Below are positions 17,963-27,500 of a stretch of DNA of 27,500 nt, piece after piece. The stretch spans positions 1,820,001 to 1,847,500 of the forward strand of contig JACVTC010000005.1 of NCBI GenBank assembly GCA_016946835.1. The letters are read 5' to 3'. Position 1 is the stretch's first letter. Each line of letters starts with the position of its first letter. The notes below the pieces were generated by a model. That model did not search any database, had not been told where the DNA came from, and was given only the letters and a program-made list of their open reading frames with translations. Made by a program: the position numbers and the translations under genes. The stretch comes from Neocallimastix lanati (nom. inval.). Its lineage: Eukaryota; Neocallimastigomycota; Neocallimastigomycetes; Neocallimastigales; Neocallimastigaceae.

Positions 17963-19288
17963 TTTTTAATTACATGTTATATATTTTTTCATTGATATTA
18001 TTAAAACATTTAAGGATGAAATCGGTATTAGCAAAACAAAATTATTCAAATAATTTAACCAGTTTATCAGATGATTTTTTAGAACAGTTTCATGTATTTT
18101 CTTAATAAATATTAATCATTTATTTACATAATTGTATAATTAATATATATATATATATTAATTATATAATTTTATATCAATTTTAATAATAAAATATATA
18201 TATATATATATAATATCTTTTTCTTTCTTTCTTTTTTTTTTTTTTTTTTTATCTTCTTTTCTCTCTTTATCAATTTCATACAAAATTTTTTAACTTGATA
18301 TAAATATTAGAATGGGATAATATTATGTAATATAATGAATATTATCAATAATAATTGTATATCAAAAATAAAAACTGAAAATAGTGTTTTTGCATCAATC
18401 GAAAATCTTAATTCGTTTATTAATGGTAATTGAAATTATAAAAATAAAAAAAATATAATCAATAAAGAAAAATTAAAAAATATAAAAAATATTTTCATAT
18501 TTTAATAACGAAATAATTAAAAATAAAAATAAAATAATAAAAAATTTTCACAGCTTGTAAAGAATATGGAATAAATAGTGTCAATGATCTTAATCCATAT
18601 AATTTTATTATGGAATCAAAAAATACTGAAGAAAAATTTATTGAAATTATCAAAGATATATGTTATACATCGAATGATAAAGGATTTGTCGTTCCTGAAT
18701 TTGATATCGTTAAATGTATTATATATATTATATATATTATTATTTTTTTTATTTAATAAATATATATATGAATATTTATATTTATATATAACTGATTTTA
18801 ATAATAAAAAATTATCTTATCTATATCTATATTTATATATCTATATTTATATATCTATATTTATATTTATCAATTTTTTATAAAAAAAAAAAAATTGTAA
18901 TAAAAAGTTAAAGAAGATATGGAAATAGAAAAAAAGGAAATGCAAGATTCATCAAAAGTGAAAAGATTATCAAAAAATTATATGAACAATGGTTCCCCTG
19001 TTATAAGTCAAAGTTTTAGAGATTTTTCATCTTCTTCCATTAATTATTCAAGTTTAGGAGGTAGTCATTTCAAAGAAAATTCTCAATTATCCACAGGTTC
19101 CTTAAAACCACCTGTAATTTATGAAAATGGCCCAAATTCTGCTCCTGTTTCCTCTGAAAGTCCTAATGACTTCATCTTAAAAATTAATTCAAAAATTGAA
19201 AATATTGAAAATAATCAATCCAAACTTTATAGTATGATTAATGAAATAAATAAAAAAATGGTATGAAATAAGATAAATAAATTATTAA

Positions 19289-19324
<36 letters not shown>

Positions 19325-19538
19325 TTTATATACATTAATATATAATTAATATTTATTAATATTTATTTTATATATTAAAAATTTATCAAAACTTATATTA
19401 ATTTATTAATATTAACTTTATTTTTATTTTATATATATATTTTTTATATTTATATATTATATGTCATTTTAATTATATGACCTATAAAAATATTCATTAA
19501 TATATTAATTAATTTAATAATAAAAACAATAAAATTAA

Positions 19539-19571
<33 letters not shown>

Positions 19572-20235
19572 ATTATTGTTATTCTATATATAAGGATAAA
19601 ATTGAGGTCTTAAGTAATTTCCAAAATAAGCATATTGAAAAATTAGCATCAAATACACTAAATGGGTTAGATATCATGAATCAACAATTGGAAACTATAC
19701 AAAATAAATTAGAAAAATCAGCTTTTCCTTCGATATCACCAGTTCAAACTTTATTACGTGGAAATTCGGTTGGATTTATTAATACTAATAATCTTCAAAA
19801 TAGTAGCTCCACATCAAGTATTAATACTCAAGGGGAACGTAGAAAACAAAGTATTTTCGGTTTACCTAGTTTATCAAAAAGTGGACAATCTTCAAGTAAA
19901 TTGAAATTTGGACATCGTAATCATGATAATCCTAATGGAAAATCAAGCTTAAATCCTTCTCAAAATCCAGTTGTTACTTCTTCAACTCCAGACTTAACAA
20001 ATAGTGAAAATTTCAATTCTACTCCTCAATTACAATTTAGTACTTTACCAGAAAATATTTTACAGATGAATTTATCAAGACAAGAAAACATGAGACTAAG
20101 TGTTATTTATGAGTTATTTGCTACAGAATCAGATTATGTCAGAGATCTAAACGTTATTATAAATGTAAATATTATTATGATTTTATGATAATAAATATTT
20201 AAAAAAATAATTTTATTACTTTAGATCTTTTTTAT

Positions 20236-20290
<55 letters not shown>

Positions 20291-22410
20291 TTTTTATTTT
20301 TTATTTTTTATTTTTTATTTTTTATTTTTTATTTTTTATTTTTTATTTTTTATTTTTTATTTTTTATTTTTTATTTTTATTTTTATTTTTTATTTTTTAT
20401 TTTTTATTTTTTATTTTTTATTTTTTATTTTTTATTTTTTATTTTTTATTTTTTATTTTTTATTTTTTATTTTTTATTTTTTATTTTTTATTTTTTATTT
20501 TTTATTTTTTATTTTTTATTTTTTATTTTTTATTTTTTATTTTTTATTTTTTATTTTTTATTTTTTATTTTTTATTTTTTATTTTTTATTTTTTATTTTT
20601 TATTTTTTATTTTTTATTTTTTATTTTTTATTTTTTATTTTTTATTTTTTATTTTTTATTTTTATTTTTATTTTTTATTTTTTATTTTTTATTTTTTATT
20701 TTTTATTTTTTATTTTTTATTTTTTATTTTTTATTTTTTATTTTTTATTTTTTATTTTTTATTTTTTATTTTTTATTTTTTATTTTTTATTTTTTATTTT
20801 TTATTTTTTATTTTTTATTTTTTATTTTTTATTTTTTATTTTTTATTTTTTATTTTTTATTTTTTATTTTTTATTTTTTATTTTTTATTTTTTATTTTTT
20901 ATTTTTTATTTTTTATTTTTTATTTTTTATTTTTTATTTTTTATTTTTTATTTTTTATTTTTTATTTTTTATTTTTTATTTTTTATTTTTTATTTTTTAT
21001 TTTTTATTTTTTATTTTTTATTTTTTATTTTTTATTTTATTTTATTTTTAAATGATTTAATTAATTAATGAAATTTTAACAAAAATTAATAATATAATAT
21101 TTTATTATTTATATTTTAATATCTATCAATATATATTATCATATTTTTTTTTTGTAAAAAAAAATAGTGTCTTATGGATTCCATCAGTAAAAGTCAACTT
21201 TTAAGTGATAAAGAATTTAATGGACTGTTTTCAAATGTTAAAGATTTAGTTGTTGTTAATCAAGTAAATATATATATGTATATATATTTATTATTAAATT
21301 AATTATATATTAATATTACAAATTTTTAATGTAATTTTAAATAATATATTTAACTTTGAATTCAATATATATATATATAAATATTATAATAAAGGAATTT
21401 AATGATAATTTAACTGCATTAAAAGAAGCAGATCCAGTAATACCTGAAATTGGAAATGAATTTATTAAAATATCGGAAAAATTAAAAGTTTATAAAGAAT
21501 ATTGTAGCAACTATCCATTGGCTTTATCATTATTAAGAGAATTATCTCAAAGACCGGAAGTTAAAAACCTTTTAGTTGTAATGAAATATATCTTTATCTT
21601 TTATCATTATTATTATTTATATGAAAATTTATTTTGATATTAAAATAACTAAAAAAATTTTTCTTTTATTATTTATTAATTAAATATTATTAATTTTTAA
21701 TATATAAAGAAATTGGCAGAAAATTCAGAATGTAGAGGTTTAAGCTTAGAATCATTTTTGGTAATATATATATTAAATATTCTTTCAAATTTATAAAATA
21801 AATAAAAATATTAATTAATATTATAATATTATAAAAAATACTTTTTTTATTGTTTTATAGATTAAACCTGTACAAAGAATTTGCAAATATCCATTAATGA
21901 TAAGAGTATGTATATAATAAACATATATATGAATTATTTAAAAATAATAGAAATAATTAATAAGAATTAAATTTTTTTTCTTCCATAAAAAACATTATAA
22001 CTTCAAAAAGGAATTACTTAAATATACTAGCAAGGATGCAAAAGATTATCCAGTTTTGGAAAATTCATTAACTGTAATTGAAAATGTTATAGCTTATGTT
22101 AACGAAGGAACTAAAGCATTAGAAGAAAAGGAAAGATTAACTGCTTTACAATCAAGAATTGAATGTGAAACTTATGATATTAAGTTGAAATTGAGTCTTG
22201 CAGATAAACATATGATTAAGGAAGGAAATATTCAAAGATTGATAAATAATAAACCAAAAGATAGACATATTTTCTTATTTAATGACTTGATACTTATATG
22301 TAAAGATTGGACATCTTCATATAAATATAAATATCAATTAGAAGAATATTTACCGATTAGCTCAATTATTTTAAAAAATGAAGTCACAGGTAATAATATT
22401 TAAATAATAA

Positions 22411-22441
<31 letters not shown>

Positions 22442-23670
22442 TAATATACTTTTTTTAATAATATTTATATAATTTGTAAATATTAAAATAATGTTATTTT
22501 AATTTTTTGTACATTTTAAATATATATAAATATTTGAACATCTGAATAAATATATATTAAAATAAAATTAATTTCCATATGTTTATTAATATCTTTTATT
22601 ATTATCATTATATAAACCATAATTTAAATAATAACAATAATAACAAAATGTATATATAGAAAAATTACCAAAGGGTCATTTATACGTATTCCAAATTATT
22701 CCTCAAGGTACAAAAAATAAAGCAGAAATGATGCAAGGAGGTAATTCTTCACAACCAATTACTTTATCCGTTATAAATGAAGATCAGAAAAAGGAATGGA
22801 CACAAAGTATTTGGGATGCCATTACAGAATCAAAGAAGATAGTAAGAGAAGTAGTTACTGATGATGATATTGATGACATTGATAAAGATATTAATAATGA
22901 TATTAAAATAAATATTGTTAGAAAGAGGGTAAGAATAAAAAAATAATAATAAATAAATATATAAAAAAATAAATATTAAATTTATGTTTTATATCTAAAT
23001 AATTATTATTATTATTATTAATTTTTATTTAATAATATTGTTAATAAATATATTATAATAATAATAATAATAATAATAAAAATTTTAAATATAAAACAAA
23101 TATATATGTATAACATTAATTTAAAATATCCAGGAAGAATATCCAATGCTTGTTGAAATTAATGGTGTAAAATGGAAAAGAGGTAAATTTTTAATATGCA
23201 TTCATATTCATATGTATAATATTATTAAGATTTTTTGAAATTAATTTTTTTTTTTTATATATATTATAAATTAAGCTACTGCTGCCACAGGACAAAATTA
23301 TTATTATAATACTGTAACATTCGATAGTGTTTGGAAATTACCAAATGAATACTATGTTATAGATTCAGAAACTGGAGAAAAATACTTACATAATGCAGAA
23401 ACAGAATATGATGATTCCAAAAATACTGAAGGAGAAGAATCAAATGATGAGGATGATAATAATGAAGAAGAAGAATATTATAATTCTGAAAATGTAGAAG
23501 GCTATCCAGATTGGAAGATGGTTAAAATGGATAATAATATTGTATACTATTTCAATAAAAATACTCATGAAACTCAGTGGGAACACCCGGGAGCTGAAGG
23601 TAATAATATAACAGAGAAAAAATCAATTCAACAATTACAAAATATATTAATAAGTGTTCCAGCTCAGTAA
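17685..23670 (+). CDS. RhoGEF with CH, coiled coil, DH, PH and two WW domains
   Basis: Fourteen exons close in phase to 943 residues: 17685-17770, 18015-18093, 18311-18425, 18554-18715, 18908-19260, 19595-20164, 21168-21263, 21395-21577, 21710-21760, 21861-21905, 22011-22389, 22660-22928, 23134-23182, 23276-23670. Residues about 20-130 are a calponin-homology domain (KKKAIISWMKSVL, NGIILCNIM, ENLNSFINACKEYGI). A Ser-rich linker and a coiled coil (about 240-305) follow. DH spans about 432-620, with VIYELFATESDYVRDL, NYPLAL and the conserved helix IKPVQRICKYPLMIRELLKY. PH spans about 640-775 (DRHIFLFNDLILICK; closing Trp in KKEWTQSIWDAI). WW1 has Trp810 and Trp832 with YYYN between; WW2 has Trp892 and Trp914 with YYFN, then Pro917. 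DH-PH proteins load GTP on Rho/Rac/Cdc42 GTPases; which one is not visible. CH-DH-PH recalls fungal Cdc24, but PB1 is absent and WW domains replace it. AATAAA occurs at 23699, 29 bp past the stop. Confidence 0.93.
19261..19594 (+). other. RhoGEF intron 5
   Basis: This 334-bp intron splits the coiled-coil segment. It starts GTATGA and ends ATATAAG, with two A runs (about 19290-19319 and 19543-19569) and otherwise plain A/T sequence. Nothing else is seen in it. Confidence 0.85.
20165..21167 (+). repeat. RhoGEF intron 6 filled by a (TTTTTTA)n array
   Basis: This 1003-bp intron interrupts the first DH helix. It contains a T run of 52 (20237-20288) followed by about 755 bp of T6A heptamers (20289-21044), over 100 units. 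Two places have a pair of T5A units instead (ending at 20379/20385 and 20664/20670), 285 bp apart. The long Phe/Tyr/Leu/Ile open frame across the array is an artefact of the repeat. Confidence 0.95.
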
Positions 23671-23780
23671 TAGAAATATTATTATAATATAGTATGAAAA
23701 TAAATATAATTTAAAAAAAAAAAAAAAAATTAAACTTTACTTTTATTATTTCGATTATTATTAATATTATTAATATTATA

Positions 23781-23826
<46 letters not shown>

Positions 23827-24493
23827 ATATTAATATTAATGCTTAATCAAATAAATATCGTTTTATAATTTTTGTACTTTTATTTTATATTTTATATTTT
23901 ATTTTTATTTTTATTTTTATTTTTTATTTTTTATTTTTATTTTTTTTTTTTTCTATTTATTTTCTCTTTTATATTTTTATTTTTTATAACATAATAAGTT
24001 ACTATTTAAATCTTGTTTTTAAAATTTATAAAATTTTTTTATAATTGAAACAAAATAAAGCAAAACAAAACAAACGAATAAACAAACAAATAAACAAACA
24101 AACAAACAAACAAACAAACAAAAAAACAAAAAAAACAAAAAAAAAAAAAAAACAAAAAAAAAAAAATATTATATAAAAGAAAAAATTAAAACAAATAAAT
24201 AATTAATTATATATAAAATTTATTTATTTTTATTATTATTTAATATTTAAAATTGAAATATTTTACATAAATATATGTATTATATTTATGTATATTTTAT
24301 TATTGAATTTTATTTTTATGGTGAATAAATTTATTTATTTATTTATTTAAATTATTATTATTATTTATTACTATTACTATTGTTATATTTTTATTACTAA
24401 TTTATTCATAATAAATAAATAATTAAAAAATAATATATATATAAAGTAATTAAAAATAAATATTGATTTAATAAAACTCCAAATTTGTATAAT
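23671..24493. other. Convergent intergenic region with A/C-rich tract
   Basis: This separates the RhoGEF 3' end from the 3' end of the minus-strand broken gene. It holds an AATAAA at 23699-23704, a T run (23785-23822), T-rich (TTTTA)n sequence, and an (AAAC)n-type tract at about 24047-24165, the only C-bearing simple repeat in the window. No gene is seen. Confidence 0.75.
24047..24165. repeat. (AAAC)n-type A/C-only tract
   Basis: Starting at about 24047 (GAAACAAAATAAAGC), the sequence is nearly all A and C: AAAC units with AAAT and longer A-run variants. It contains no open frame of note. Confidence 0.9.
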
Positions 24494-26700
24494 TTATTCT
24501 GAAAGTATCTTCAGACAATAACAAATGAGACATTTTGTTTCTACAAAATGTACAGTCTCACATATACATGATAAATTGATATTATAAAGAAAGTCTAAAT
24601 TTTCAACTAAATAATCATTTAAAATTCAAATAATTTAATTATTTCTTTCGATGTACCATAAGCATCATATAAAGATTTTATAAATTGATAATACGTATGA
24701 TTAGCAATATGTTTCTTTATATAATTAAGCCTATTTTTAATTTCCTTGCTTTTTTTATTTTTATTTATATATATATATATATATTTTTTTTTTTATTTAT
24801 TTTATTTTATTTTATTTTATTTTATTTTTATTATTTTTTATTATTATTATCAATAATTTCATTAAATGATGATGTTTCAACATTTTCGTTAAAATTATTA
24901 TTATAAGCTTGATTACTTATTTTTTGTTAAGTTAATATTATGCTTAGTAGATTTTTCCATTTTAGTATTTAAAGTATTGCTATTAATAGTACTCTTAACG
25001 TAATATTGATAGTATTATATATAGCATTATTACTATTATTATTACTATAAATTTTTTCATTATTACTGAATTTGATATTGTCTTTAATTATTTCTATATT
25101 AACAATAATACTATTACAGTTATATTCAAAATTAATATTTAATTGTTCTTTATTATTAGTATTAATTTCATTAGTATTCGATTTCATATTTTTTACTATT
25201 TAGTACTCTTTTGGTTTCTTTTCTTTTAACATTATTAATGTCATTAACTTCTATTAGAACATTATTCAATTCTATTCTTTCATTTGATTTATTTATATTT
25301 TTGGGAGCATTGTTGTCAAAATTAACTGTTTTTGACATATTCTAATCATACATTTTATTTATTTGATTATCCTTATTACTCAAATCTATTTCATTTACAA
25401 TATTTGTTTTATTATAATTATTTGATTCTCCTTTATTGATATCATCTAATTGACTTTTAATATTTAAATCTAATTTATTAGTACTATTCATATGAATATT
25501 ATTATTTTATTTATTTTTATTTGATTGCTATTATTTGATTGTTTATTTATACTTAATTTGATTTTATCCACTTGATGAATTTGATTTTCATTATAATCAA
25601 GGTATGGTAATATTTCTTCCATATGTACAAATTTTTGTTCTGTTATTCAACACTTTTTTTTTTTTTTTTTTTTTTTTCATTATCCGACAATACAGCAATA
25701 CTTGATTTATCCAACATATTTATTTTTCCTTTTGAATTCATTACTTCTTCTTTGGATTATATTTCACATTTTTTTTTTAGTATTTTGATTAATTATTATT
25801 TTTCTTTTGAATTTTTTGTTTTTCAAGTTGAGTTTTTTATACTTTTTTTTTTTTTTGTTTCAATGATCTTTCTTTAGTCGAATTATCATTATTTTCACTA
25901 CTTGTACTATTTATTTTAGACTTTCTTTTTTTTCTTTGATTGCTTTTCCTCAATAGAATTTGATGAAATACTATTTTTCAAAGTAATAAATTACTTTTTA
26001 ATAATTCATTCATACAATTAAATTTTTCAATTTCTTTTATATCTTTATTATTAAAATTACAATTTAAATTAATCCCAAACTGATTTAATAGCTTTCCATC
26101 TTTATTATTCATTCTTCTTTTTTATTTTCAATTCTGTTTTTATTTAAAATTTTATTATTATCTGAATTTCTTAATACAATATCTAAATTTGATATCACTC
26201 ATTTATTTAATCCTTTTTTAATTGACTATCTGTTAATTCATTAATTTTAATTAACTCAGTTAATTTTATTTTTTATAAAATCTTTAAATTGATTTAAAAT
26301 GTTTTAATTTTGCTTCCTAAATTTTATTTCTATTTTTATTATATTTTTACCTTTATTTTTTACTTTTAATTTTGCTTTTAATTTTACTTTAATATTTTTT
26401 CTTGTTTTTAACATCATTTAATTTTTCAATTTTTCAATTCTTTATATATATATATATATAATTCATCTAAATTCGTTTCCATTTATTCTATAATTTAATT
26501 GTAATAAATTTAATTTTACATTTTGACTTTATCATCATCAATAATATTTGTTAATTCTTTGTTAATATAATTTTGGGTATATTTTTGTGTAAGTTAATAT
26601 CTTGATTTGTCAATAATTTAGAATTTGTATCTAAATTAATACTAGAATTATTGTTATTAGTTTAATTCCTTTAATTTTTTTTTAAGAAATTTTTCATTAT
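24494..26700 (-). pseudogene. Decaying Asn/Lys-rich gene with Cys-rich C-terminus
   Basis: The minus strand carries long coding-like traces (Asn, Lys, Asp, Ser, Ile and Glu-rich, with more G/C than introns), but the reading frame changes at least eight times. Examples from 5' to 3' are MNNKDGKLLNQFGINL, VHMEEILPYLDYNENQ, MSKTVNFDNNAPKN (preceded by an in-frame TAG at 25342-25344) and a 72-codon frame at 24969-25187. The last piece reads RLNYIKKHIANHTYYQF, then a TAA at 24619-24621; one inserted T in the T4 run before it would restore the frame into NDYLVENLDFLYNINL. The end, to TAA at 24494-24496, has the pattern C-x-C-x9-C-x2-C-x-C, a possible zinc site. Breaks mostly fall at homopolymers without splice sites nearby. 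The three neighbouring genes show no such breaks, so sequencing error is less likely than decay. The family is not recognised. The three exons at 27041-27500 are probably its 5' part. Confidence 0.6.
24526..24560. repeat. Inverted repeat inside the Cys-rich coding remnant
   Basis: TGAGAC (24526-24531) plus ATTTTGT pair with ACAAAAT and GTCTCA (24555-24560), with a 4-base loop and GTACA bulged on the right side. A shorter CTGAA/TTCAG pair lies just to its left near 24499-24514. It overlaps codons of the presumed zinc site, so it may be chance or a hairpin near the transcript end. Confidence 0.55.
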
Positions 26701-26917
26701 TAAGAAAAAAAAAAAAAAAAAAATAAAAAAAAAAATAAGAAAATGAAATCAATAATAACAAAAATATAAGGAATATAAATAAAATTATTTTATAATAAAT
26801 AAATAAATAATTAATTAATTAATTAATAAATTAATAATAATAATAATAATAATATTTATAATAATAATAATTATAATAATAGTAATAATAATAATAATAA
26901 TTATAATAATAGTAATA

Positions 26918-26953
<36 letters not shown>

Positions 26954-27040
26954 GTAATAATAATAGTAATAATAATAATAATAATAATAATATATGATTT
27001 AAAATAATAAAATTAATAATAAAATTATATATAAAAGTAC
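26701..27040 (-). other. Likely intron or spacer: A runs and (AAT)n
   Basis: If the exons at 27041-27500 and the broken gene are one unit, this is the intron between them. It starts with GTACTTTT (minus strand, from 27040) and ends in a long T run (minus strand) before the first coding-like trace near 26700. Most of it is (AAT)n with scattered AGT variants (about 26830-26993). No clean AG acceptor is obvious at its 3' end. Confidence 0.5.
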
Positions 27041-27500
27041 CCAAATAATTTGATAATTATCAGAACTCATATTATCATTATCACTTTCAAGATTTTGGGA
27101 TATATAAAGATTTTCATCTCTAATTAAATTTAAATTAATAAAAATATTAATAAAATATATTAATAAACATCAAATTCATTTAAAATCATAAAATATTACC
27201 TGTCATTCAAAGAACTATTAATTTGATTATAAAAGTTTGCTTTTTCAATAATTTTATTTATATTAAATGATTTATTACTTTATACATATTAATATTTGAA
27301 AAACAAATTTTAATCATATGTTATATTAAAGATAAAAAATAATATTAATTTATATATATTTATTTATACAAACTTTTTATCACCATTTACAATATAAGTA
27401 TCTTTTTCTTCCTTATCAGATTCAGATTCACCACTATCAGATAAACTACCATAACTATTGTTACTGTTATATCTTCCTGCCGGTGCAAATTTATTTGTTA
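27041..27500 (-). CDS. Partial Asn/Ser-rich gene, three exons, 5' end off window
   Basis: On the minus strand, exons 27374-27500, 27200-27277 and 27041-27119 join in phase through introns bounded by GTTTGT...AAAG and GTAATA...TTAG. They read through TNKFAPAGRYNSNNSYGSL, an acidic Ser/Glu stretch (LSDSGESESDKEEKD), NKSFNINKIIEKANFYNQ and YISQNLESDNDNMSSDN, ending in YQIIW before a GTACTT donor. Composition is low-complexity and polar, with no recognised domain. It runs off the window, so the start codon is unseen. The same strand and style continue into the broken frames at 24494-26700, so this is probably the less damaged 5' part of that gene; it could also belong to a separate intact gene. 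The first donor is non-standard, which lowers confidence. Confidence 0.5.

Noticed and set aside
20234-21055. 273-codon Phe/Tyr/Leu/Ile frame
   Set aside because: It is the (TTTTTTA)n array inside RhoGEF intron 6. A heptamer without stops stays open by default, and the DH domain is continuous only if this is spliced out.
25623-25877. 84-codon plus-strand Phe/Ser frame
   Set aside because: It is antisense to the Asn/Lys-rich minus-strand coding remnant, which has the more protein-like content.
24494-26700. Reassigned stop codons as an explanation for the broken frames
   Set aside because: The three complete genes all end in TAA and none contains in-frame stops in its exons, and many breaks are frame changes, which recoding of stops would not explain.

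Overview
The window looks like nuclear DNA of an extremely AT-rich eukaryote. Intergenic and intronic DNA is almost pure A/T, with very long homopolymers (up to 64 T), (ATT)n, (AAAT)n and (TTTTTTA)n tracts, while exons carry visibly more G and C. Genes are cut by many GT-AG introns, and every complete gene ends in TAA. Dense introns, fungal-size Ctf4 without an HMG box, a CH-DH-PH RhoGEF of the Cdc24 kind and Asn/Lys-rich proteins fit an early-diverging fungus such as an anaerobic gut fungus (Neocallimastigomycota). A dictyostelid-like amoeba is the main alternative but would usually show fewer introns. This assignment is an inference.

Layout, left to right. Bases 1-250 hold the 3' end of a Ty1/copia-type retrotransposon: the last codons of RNase H, a polypurine tract and an LTR starting TGTTAGAAT. 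About 360 bp of (ATT)n abuts the LTR. Bases 600-3300 are gene-free and end in a tandem triplication of a ~225-264 bp unit. A four-exon copine gene (minus, 3317-5846) encodes C2A-C2B-VWA plus a long Pro/Tyr/Gly/Gln-rich tail with YGQP repeats. It is divergently arranged, across 3 kb of simple-sequence DNA, with a 22-exon gene (plus, 8898-16445) for the replisome hub Ctf4/AND-1/Mcl1. After a 1.2 kb spacer comes a 14-exon gene (plus, 17685-23670) for a 943-residue RhoGEF of order CH - coiled coil - DH - PH - WW - WW. Its DH-coding region is split by a 1 kb intron that is mostly a heptanucleotide tandem array. The right end (minus, 24494 to beyond 27500) is an Asn/Lys-rich gene: three spliceable exons at the window edge, followed by a 2.2 kb stretch broken by many frameshifts and stops, which I read as a decaying gene.

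I assembled the three complete genes by hand from splice sites and conserved protein order. All exon phases close, giving 737, 1127 and 943 residues. The genes have no obvious joint pathway: copine is a Ca2+-dependent membrane-binding protein, Ctf4 works at the replication fork, and the RhoGEF acts in Rho-type GTPase/cytoskeleton signalling. I found no tRNA, rRNA, CRISPR array or clear gene cluster, and no convincing new multi-gene system. The most unusual items are the RhoGEF architecture, the copine tail, the decaying gene with its Cys-rich end, and the repeat structures.
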